Below are positions 56,678-64,000 of a stretch of DNA of 64,000 nt, piece after piece. The notes beneath the pieces were generated by a model. It worked only from the letters and a program-made list of their open reading frames with translations, searched no databases and was not told the DNA's origin. Made by a program: the position numbers and the translations under genes. This stretch comes from Nereocystis luetkeana (taxonomy: Eukaryota; Sar; Phaeophyceae; Laminariales; Laminariaceae), in NCBI GenBank assembly GCA_031213475.1, contig JARUPZ010000026.1, positions 248,001 through 312,000 on the forward strand. The letters are read 5' to 3'. The number at the start of each line of letters is the position of its first letter. Within the stretch, counting starts at the first letter, position 1.

Positions 56678-58736
56678 GGAGGCCCAGCTGAGCTACCTAC
56701 CGTCTGGGTCAGTTGGGATGCCGGTTTCCCGAAAAGGCGTGAAGAGGAAACACCTCTCCACGTCAGTAGCTACAGGTACTTCTCCCCCTTTTGCCGCAGT
56801 ACCTGGTGCCTCTGTTTCCGCGGTCGTTAGAGAGGAAACTTGTCTTTCGAGTGACGGTCTGTCTGATTGTCCCGTAACAGTTTTAGATGTTGTCCGCACC
56901 GAGGCTCCACGAAAGCGAGTAACGTTTATGGACCAAGCCCCGTGCGCGTTGTCTCATGTTTCCAGTACCAGTACGGCACGACGGTCTACCCGCTCCTGTT
57001 TGCGTTCGGGGACCAAGAGTGGTCCCCCGGTGGAAATTAATAAAGACCAATTGTGGTACAACTCCTCGTTGACACATAAGAAATATCCTTTTTCTTTTTC
57101 TTTTTCGTCCCGACGAGTCCGTGTGAACGGCTCTGTCGAGGGCTATGCTGTGAATGTCACAGTGGATACAACTAATGATGTATCAGTTTTCTCGCTCCCA
57201 TGGTTGAAAAGTCACCCTTCCTTGCGATTGACCACATTAAAACCTGTCCCGCCGTCGGCCGTGTCTTTACGTGCCGCCAACGGCCTACCAATCCATGTTC
57301 TGGGATTTATTGATTTTCCCCTTACTCTTGGTGGTATTACGTGCACGGTTAACGCACTTGTCATCCCGTCCCCCTGCCCCGATTCTTTATTACTAGATAA
57401 TATTGTCATGTCAGAATTCGGAACGGTACTAGACTGGGACCACCAAACTCTGTCATTTTCATTTACTAGTTCCAGTATACCAGCTGCCCACCGTGTTCAC
57501 AACCGTACCCCGTCTAATGACTCTTGCCCCTCGACGTCCGATGACGCGCAGCCTTCTGTCGCTGCTGTCCACCGTGACGCCGAAGCAACCCCTGTCCGAT
57601 TGCGCGAGCGTGAAGACCTACAATCTTTACACGAAGCGCTTGTCGTCGTTTTTTCTGACCATCCCCCACAGCAAGATTGTACTATAGTTGTCGAACAACA
57701 AATTGCCTCGGCGGAAGATATCGCAGCAGACAAAGGTCTCGCTGCATTCGAAAACATTATTGTCGCGCGCACGTTGGCCACCTGGATTACTACTGATGGT
57801 TCTGTAGTAGTCCAAGTAGCAAACCCATCCTCAGATGGTGTCGCCTTACCAGTCCACGTGTATCTGGGCTCTGTCCTCTCCGTATCGATCGTGTCCCCCG
57901 ACCAACTGCATGTGAACACTGTCGCGCATTCCCCCACGTCACCCTCTGAAATCCACAGCGCAAAATCCGAGCTGGAAGGTCCGTTGTCAAAAGCGTTCGA
58001 AAATACAACGCTCACCCCTGTCCAAAAAGACGATGTCCTCACACTGTGCGCTAGATATCGTCCAGTTTTTTCCCTGTCAATGCCAGAGCTAGGCCGCTGT
58101 ACCACTGCGGAAGCAACCTTTCCGCTCCCCACTAATACCCGAGCCGTAGACCGGCCCCCGTACCGCTCCAACCCTCGTACGTCCGGCGTCATCGACAAAT
58201 GTGTACATGACATGCTCGAGTGGGGCATCATCGAAAAACGTCCCAGCCCCTGGGGAAGTCCGGTCACCATAGTCGCGAAGAAAAACGGGAGTCCACGTTT
58301 CTGCGTCGACTACCGCCACACCCTCAACCGCTACATCGTCTGGAAGAGCTGGCCCCTGCCGAACCTCGAAACCTGTCTGGACGCCGTAGGCACCGCCGCC
58401 TTCATCTCTGTCGCGGACATCCTCAGCGCGTTCTGGCAGCTCCCCGTGGATGAAGATCACATCGAACGGACGGCATTCGTGACACCCAGCGGCAAGTACT
58501 GTTTTCTTCGTATGCCTTTTGGAGTATGGAACGCCCCGTGGCTATTGAAACATATGATGCCCCTGACTCTTGGTCATATTGGTCCCGATACAGGTGTTTT
58601 GTCATACATGGACGATATCATCGTCTTAAATTCGACGTTCAAAACCCACCTCACGTCTCTTGAACAACTGATCGCAGCATTGCAAGCAGCTGGCCTCACA
58701 CTAAAACCGTCTAAAGTTCAGTTTGGTCAGAAATAA
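56678..58736 (+). CDS. pol: pol, first part: protease and reverse transcriptase
   Basis: Frame +1 relative to gag; the frame is open from 56112, so the two overlap and a frameshift or fusion would be needed to express it. The protease-like domain has VTVDTTNDVSVFS (Asp codon 57165-57167); the family motif is DTG/DSG, so the Gly is replaced and activity is doubtful. RT: PYRSNPRTSGVIDKCVHDML, WGSPVTIVAKKNGSPRFCVD, WPLPNLETCLDAVGTAAFIS, LRMPFGVWNAP, and the catalytic box YMDD (58605-58616), where most gypsy elements have Y[VILA]DD. It is cut at a TAA (58734-58736); the same frame goes on with IEYLGHVISAKGIS, so this is a nonsense mutation. Confidence 0.88.
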
Positions 58737-59517
58737 ATCGAATATCTGGGCCACGTCATTTCAGCGAAAGGTATTTCAGTAAGTACCGACCGCATTCAGG
58801 CAATACCTCAGTTGCCGACGCCCACATGCATCAAAGACCTTCGGTCAGTCCTCGGCATGGTCAATTTTGTCCGGTGTTTTATCAAAGATTATGCGGAAAT
58901 CAAAGTTTGTCCTAAAAAGCCAATTAAAAAAATCTTGAAGTAATGAACAAGATAACGCTTTCGAACGCATCAAACGCGTTCTGTCTTCAGCCCCTGTCCT
59001 TCACTTCCCCGATTTTTCGCGGCAGTTTGTTTTCCATACCGATGCCTCTGAACTTGGCCCTGGTGCTTTCCTTGCGTAGCCCACCCACGACGGAACATAT
59101 TTAGAGATGGTCGCGTATTACAGTCACCGCTTTTCTAAAAGCCAACGCCATTATAGCGCAACAATGAAAGAATGCTGCACGGTTGTCTGGGCGTTTGTCC
59201 ACTGGCGTCCGTACCGCTGGGGACGACACTTTACATGTTGCACCGACCACCAAGCGCTAGTCTACTTGTACGAAATGCAAGACACCAGTAATATGTTAAC
59301 ACGCTGGTCAATAGCCCTTCAAAACTACGACTTTACCGTGCAACACGTCCCAGGACGACTCAACGTCGTCCCGGACGCCCTGTCTCGCGTGTTTAGCGAA
59401 GTCGGCGGAGAACACACCCCTTCCGAACCCCGACTTGCCGCGATCTGTCGGAATGTCATAACCAGCCATTCCACCCACCCGCCCCTCGCGATTACGAAGT
59501 GTCCGCACGCAACCTAG
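58737..59517 (+). pseudogene. pol, RNase H part, broken
   Basis: Continues from the RT thumb (IEYLGHVISAKGIS, LRSVLGMVNFVRCF). A frameshift follows at the A-run near 58926, and a TGA at 58936-58938 where the family usually has Trp. Then DNAFERIKRVL and the RNase H domain: FHTDASELGPGAFLA (first catalytic Asp), TAG at 59077-59079 (probably from CAG), YYSHRFSKSQRHYSATMKEC (Glu), CTDHQALVYL (Asp) and VPGRLNVVPDALSR (Asp). The catalytic residues remain but the frame is broken. RNase H removes the RNA strand after cDNA synthesis. Confidence 0.88.
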
Positions 59518-61202
59518 ACGAAATAGCGCCCGTAGAAAGTGATCGCGAATTATTCGCGAGTGCGGTGTCTGTCTTTCCAGCTATCGATGTCCCCAAACTA
59601 CTGGAAGCTCAAACAGAAGAATTTGGACCGTACTTTGAATATCTCAAGCTACCAAAATCAGCACCAGTCCCGTCAAAACAATCGGAGCATACCATGAGCC
59701 ATTTCTTCCTCCAAGAGGAACTACCGTTCGTACCTTCCCGGTCACCTACGTAGACGTAGTGACTTCCGGGGCCAACTTGTCGTACCTACGTCACTCCGAG
59801 TTTGTGGTAAATTCTTGTCATGACCTCCCCGCGTCGGGTGGTCATTTAGCTTCCAAGGGCCCCTTTGACAAGGTCCGTGACAGGTTATGGTGGCCCACCA
59901 TGCATGCCGACGTCCAGAAACATGTCGATAGCTGCTTGTCGTGTCAACATCGCAAAACGTCCCGGCGTCCCCCCAAATTACCTGTAGGAACCCGGCCAGT
60001 AACGCGTTCTTTCCAATGCGTCGCATTTGATCTAGTGGAATACAAGTCTATGTCGGAAGGCAACCGATATATCCTCTCGGTGATCGATCATCTCACCCGT
60101 TTTGTCATTCTGATAGCCATCAAATAAAGAGGCCACCACTATCGCACGAAATCTTGTCGAACGTGTGTTTTCTGTATTTGGTCCCTCAGAAACGTTACAT
60201 AGCGACCAAGGCCTCGAGTTCGAGAACCGTCTTGTCAAAGAGTTGCAAAAGGTTTTTGGATACAAGAAAACTCGCACCGCCACTTACCGTCCCCAAGGGA
60301 ATTCTGTCCTAGAGCGCGTGCACAGTACGCTTCATAATATGGTAGCTATGTATAGCACCGTAGCATGTGACAAATAAATGGGCCGAGCTGCTACCCTTTG
60401 TCCAGCTCGCCCATAACACGGCGTACTCTTCCACACTCGACGAGCCCCCCCACTATCTCATGTTCGGACGCGCCGCCGTACTACCTGTCGATCTCATTCT
60501 GGGCGTGGCAGCCACGACCCTTCCCCAGTCCCAACTCCATTACTCACGCCGCACGGTCGAAAACGTACAGCTGACATACGAGTTGGCCCGCCGTAATCTC
60601 AAAGAACGAGCGGATATGCAAGCAACATCGAATGAGAAATTGTCATTCCCGAGTTTCTCAACCGGCGACCAAGTCTTCATACATCGCCCATATCACGAAA
60701 CAGTCGGCCCTAATCCCAAGTTATATAGCCCTTGGCACGGCCCTTACACTGTCAGAACCAAGCTCTCTCCCGTCTTTTACCGCGTCACCGAATATGGTGC
60801 AACCACGGAAACCACTGTCCATCTAGGTCGTATGAAAAATACATCGTCCCTGCCTCGTCCCCTGTCCCGGACCTGGATGCTCTTGACGATATAGTCCTCG
60901 GAACACAACTCCCTATCCCCGATCTAGAAGGCTCAGTGACCAAAGTGTCTATCGGACCGTTCACTGTGGAGGAAATAGACGGGCATGAACGAGGAGTGAG
61001 AGCTGCTTCGCTTGCAAATTTTCAATATCACCTCAAGCTGAAAGACTACCCCCCCTGCTGGGTGTGTGGCGTCATTTTAGGGGAATCCCACAATGTCGGG
61101 AAAGGGTACAATCTTACCGCGCTGCACTTTTGTCCCAAGATCCAGCAGCTTTTGACCCACGAAGACAGCCACGTCCGTAGCCACATTGTCACCGAACACT
61201 GA
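59480..61202 (+). pseudogene. pol, integrase part, broken by frameshifts
   Basis: Integrates the cDNA. Pieces: a linker ending near 59753; zinc-binding HHCC region (HDLPASGGH, then CLSCQH) with WWPTMHADVQKH (about 59820-59955); catalytic core Asp in FQCVAFDLVEY, Asp in LHSDQGLEFEN and Glu in YRPQGNSVLERVH (59759-60377); the C-terminal part KWAELLPFVQLAHNTAYS, then GDQVFIHRPYHETVGPNPKL and SPWHGPYTV (60367-60894). A tail (DLEGSVTKVSIGPFTVEEID, then CWVCGVILG) ends at 61202. Frame changes fall near 59518, 59725-59815, 60122, 60373 and 60838. No chromodomain is recognised. The D,D,E residues are all present. Confidence 0.87.
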
Positions 61203-61508
61203 TTTTATGTTATCAAATTGGGCCTGTCCTGTGCACACATTTTTTATTTTTAGTCTGTCCCCGTCAGTTTTCGCAACTACTGACCTAAGCCCGTGTTCCG
61301 TTCTATCCCTTGTCACGTCACCTTTACCAGCATGCAGTGACCCTAATGTGCTGTCCTACGCCGTTGTCATAATTATTTTTCTGTATCCTTTCTGTCGTGT
61401 AGACATGTCCCTCCACGTTGGGCTCCGATACCCACATGGCTAGCGGCTCAGTACCAAGCATCCCCCCCTCTATTTTCGTGTATACTACGCCCCTACTATT
61501 CACCACGG

Positions 61509-61512
<4 letters not shown>

Positions 61513-61568
<56 letters not shown>
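61513..61568. repeat. (AT)n microsatellite
   Basis: 28 perfect AT repeats. Confidence 0.98.
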
Positions 61569-61571
<3 letters not shown>

Positions 61572-62373
61572 TTTGTTTGTATGCGTGGTACACACACGTT
61601 GTGTTTCTGTCATGGTTTGGCCCAGTGATATTAACGACATCACTGTATCTAGATACGCAACATATTAATACACCGTCCCGGTACGAGTAACCCACACCAC
61701 TCGTCACGGAAGCGCACAAGTCAGAATAATCATTAACGTCGCTATGTCAGTCCTACCTTGTTATACTGTTTCAGTCGTCCATTTCATTTCTCGGAGCAGA
61801 CCTCTACGCTATACAGTCTCAGATAGAGCGACGTGTATCCGCTCGAGATAGTATGACCACGGGTTCGTCTCGACAGCCATCCGAGAACATACTCCTTCGT
61901 CTAGGGGTACTCATATACACCATACAATCACTCCACTCACCTTGTCCTCCCGTCGTTCTCCCTCGATGAAATATACTTGTATTGTGTATATTCTAGGTCC
62001 GCGACGTCTGAGTGCCAGCCATGTTTTTGTCTCAATACCGCGCCGTTCGGCACACGCGCCGGTATGACCGTGCTTTGTCGGTTAGCATCAAAATGTCGGC
62101 CACGATGCCACCCCCAGTTGCCAAGCACTCCCAATGTCAGGATTACCACCATGAAGTTCATGCCATGACCAGTAGTACGCGTAATTTATTTTTATTTTTT
62201 TGTCTGTCACATATATCTCAAGCCCTGCAGGCCGCAGAGCCCCAACAGTTTTAGAGCGCTGCCGCGTTTCGTTGCCGCAATACCTGCGAATGAGCATATA
62301 TAACAGTCAATGTCCACAGTCCATCCTGACCCACCTCGTGTGACCTAAAAAACCTGAGCACGTAAAGCATATA

Positions 62374-62414
62374 TTGTTGTTGTTGTTATTGCTGTTGTTG
62401 TTGTTGTTGTTGTT
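62374..62414 (+). repeat. (TTG)n microsatellite
   Basis: TTG repeats with two interruptions, read as poly-Val in the hydrophobic frame that follows. Confidence 0.93.
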
Positions 62415-62450
62415 CTTTTAGTTTTTTTGTTTTTTGTCAATGAATGGTAC

Positions 62451-62597
62451 ATGTCACATTCGGTTACACGAATGTCTTGCAACAGTTACAGTGTGATGGG
62501 CATGCTATACGTTGCACTCGTCCTCCTCTTTGTCATTGTCGGAGCTTATCACACCATGTTAGTCCCAGGGCAACTACCCTCCTGTCACGTTACTTAG
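62451..62597 (+). CDS. Short hydrophobic ORF before the polypurine tract
   Basis: 48 residues from ATG 62451 to TAG 62595-62597. The frame is open further upstream through the TTG repeat to 62358, with no earlier ATG. Residues ~19-33 (LYVALVLLFVIVGAY) are a convincing membrane span, followed by HTMLVPGQLPSCHVT. It is not recognised. It could be the membrane anchor of a lost envelope-like ORF, or chance. Low confidence that it is a gene. Confidence 0.3.
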   Translation: MSHSVTRMSCNSYSVMGMLYVALVLLFVIVGAYHTMLVPGQLPSCHVT

Positions 62598-62624
62598 TTT
62601 TCGTGGAGTACTATTCGACACCAC

Positions 62625-62640
62625 AAAAAATGGGGGGTGA
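62625..62640 (+). other. Polypurine tract
   Basis: AAAAAATGGGGGGTGA directly before the 3' LTR, the usual plus-strand primer site. Confidence 0.88.
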
Positions 62641-63046
62641 TGTTGCTGTCAGGTCCCCTGTACCAACATGCCACACATATATGTGGATACCCCTTGGCCA
62701 CACGTCACCAACTTCAAGGCGTCCGCCCCCTCAAAAGGGACTCCCGTCCCCCCACAGGGCTAACACCCCGAAGGGCTTTTGTCCTTGTCTCTTTATCCGC
62801 TTAGGGCGTAGTGTCCCCTACTATACCGCGGATCACCACGTCGACGCAGTGAGTTGGCGGGCGGGTGTGCTTGATCACCCACCCGTCCTCACTCTCTTTT
62901 GTCTGTCCCGTCCCGTTGTCCAAGCTACACCGCATGCCCATCCTTTTGCTGTTTACACGTGTTGTTGCTCTCGGCGCGTATCGTTGAAGGCCGTGGTGCT
63001 CGTAACACCCGCGCAGCATATATATAGAAGCTTAGACCCTACCAAG
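62641..63046 (+). repeat. 3' LTR
   Basis: 406 bp starting TGTTGCTGTCAGGTCCCC and ending CCCTACCAAG. It is 7 bp longer than the 5' LTR because of a 3-bp and a 4-bp (TATA) insertion. Confidence 0.92.
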
Positions 63047-63051
63047 AGACA
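63047..63051. other. Target-site duplication, right copy (AGACA)
   Basis: Matches 54799-54803. Confidence 0.8.
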
Positions 63052-64000
63052 GTAGTATACAAAATCAAAGATCCGAACAATTTCAACTTATTGTGATTCA
63101 AAATCTCCAAAATACTTTCTTCAGACAATCAATGCCATTGGTAGGCTGTCTTCCTAATCAATTGCCCGTACATTTCAAAGTATCAGTGCGTACGAATGAT
63201 TTTGTTTTGTGAAACGTTTTTTTATGGTTTACATCTAAATATGGGTTAGGCGGTACGAGTATACGTTTCTACTTACGGACATAAAATACAAAGCTAAAGT
63301 TGAGGTGTCCCGCCCTTTTCTGCTTATTATATGCCTTGGGCAATAGATTTATCAGTTGACTATAGCCTCTCTACATACAGCAGAATCACGAAGTTATCTA
63401 CTAATTGACCTTATCCGGGAAAATGATGTAAAAAAAGGCTGTCTAGCAATTGAGATTGTTCAGACAAATTATCTTGGATACTGTCTATTAAATGGATCTG
63501 TTCGGACAATTGATACCTGGTACTGTCCAACAATTGAAGTTTTCCGGACAATTGATTTTGGGGACTCTCTATCAATTGAAATCGCCCTAACAATTGATTT
63601 CAGAGACTATCCACACATCACTTGGACATGTCTGAGCAATTTATGTTTGGTGTGACACTGTTGTTAAATTATTGGAATTGTCCAGACAAATGCTCTCGGA
63701 AACTGCCCATTGATATTGAAATTGTGCTGCCAAATGGTTTCACGGCCGTCTATTAATTGGAATTGGTTGGACAGTTGATTTCGAGTGATTCACATGATTG
63801 GGGCTTGTCGCGGCAACTGCTTTGTTTGGGGGAGACTGCCCATTAATTGGAATTGTCCGGACAACTATTAATAGTTTCGGAAACGATCCACTGATTGGAA
63901 TTGTCATGACTATGGAGTTTAAGAGGGCTCTGTCATTTGAAAGCCGGCAGATACTTGTAGAACTACATTTTATTTGGTCAGTGCACAACAATACCATACT
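63052..64000. repeat. Palindromic satellite (right part), orientation switch
   Basis: From 63052 to about 63175 units run in the plus orientation (AAATCAAAGATCCGAACAATTTC). A spacer related to 53810-54060 follows (63190-63290). From about 63400 to 63960 units run in the opposite orientation (CAATTGATTTTGGGGACT, CTATCAATTGAAAT; GGAATTGTCCGGACAA at about 63858). It continues to the window edge. Confidence 0.85.

Larger units (their letters stand above)
61203..62624 (+). other. Gypsy 3' region with possible decayed third ORF
   Basis: About 1.4 kb between integrase and the polypurine tract, long for an untranslated region. It contains an (AT)n run, a (TTG)n run, a signal-peptide-like stretch (NLFLFFCLSHISQALQA, 62182-62232) ended by TAG at 62252, and a hydrophobic frame at 62451-62597. 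No conserved domain is recognised. It may be spacer, or the ruin of a membrane-protein ORF. Confidence 0.45.
54804..63046 (+). mobile_element. Ty3/gypsy LTR retrotransposon, complete structure, decayed
   Basis: 8.2 kb with 5' LTR, primer-binding site, gag, pol in the order protease, RT, RNase H, integrase (the gypsy order), a ~1.4-kb 3' region, polypurine tract and 3' LTR, flanked by AGACA. By hand I count about 18 substitutions and two indels between the LTRs (roughly 95% identity), so the insertion is not recent. Coding regions carry at least four nonsense codons and about six frameshifts. It sits inside the palindromic satellite. Confidence 0.96.

Noticed and set aside
61203-61443. A real gene just after the integrase (85 codons)
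   Set aside because: It overlaps the end of pol, has no ATG-supported conserved domain and is followed directly by an (AT)n run.

Overview
This is eukaryotic, gene-poor and repeat-dense DNA. No host gene is convincing. Almost everything that can be identified is a transposable element or a tandem array. The mix is RTE-like LINEs, tyrosine-recombinase (DIRS/Ngaro-like) elements, a Ty3/gypsy LTR retrotransposon, tRNA-derived SINEs, and long micro-, mini- and satellite arrays. GC content is moderate and bacterial operon structure is absent. The combination fits a large-genome alga or related protist (a brown alga is my best guess, from general resemblance of the LINE and recombinase proteins), but the sequence alone does not fix the organism. 

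Layout. 0-6.8 kb: no gene; first copies of two dispersed repeats (called D1 and D2 here) around a 0.9-kb pyrimidine-only CTC tract. 6.8-10.4 kb: a decayed, divergent LINE. 10.7-20.9 kb: D1 on the minus strand, two minus-strand tyrosine-recombinase elements (11.6-13.5 and 18.5-20.9 kb) with complementary deletions, and between them two LINE ends joined tail to tail. 21.6-28.3 kb: a minisatellite of about 87-bp units with a recent 879-bp higher-order duplication and a G19/C19 hairpin, followed by a second array. 29.1-32.0 kb: a SINE nested in a SINE, then a 5'-truncated LINE with a tandemly duplicated end. 32.7-34.2 kb: an intact 506-residue minus-strand frame ending in a CCCH zinc finger, probably a retroelement Gag. 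35.5-40.3 kb: a nearly intact LINE with one in-frame TAG. 40.3-53.3 kb: SINE fragments, minisatellites, D2, a LINE remnant split by a SINE and by a minisatellite, D1, D2, a LINE scrap and a CAG/CAA-rich array. 53.3-64.0 kb: a satellite built on the palindrome ATTGTCCGGACAAT, carrying a SINE insertion and a complete but decayed gypsy element (54.8-63.0 kb) with two LTRs and a 5-bp target duplication. 

How the parts relate. The LINE near 35.5-40.3 kb supplies an apurinic-type endonuclease and a reverse transcriptase. LINEs of this kind could have mobilised the SINEs, which carry three different tRNA-like heads on one shared core. The gypsy element encodes Gag, protease, RT, RNase H and integrase but is broken at many points. 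Two cross-cutting signals deserve attention. One is an 11-bp near-palindrome (core TACCWGGTA) that recurs in unrelated non-coding contexts far above chance. The other is that repeat arrays at several scales switch orientation part-way, as if made by foldback synthesis (or by an assembly artefact).
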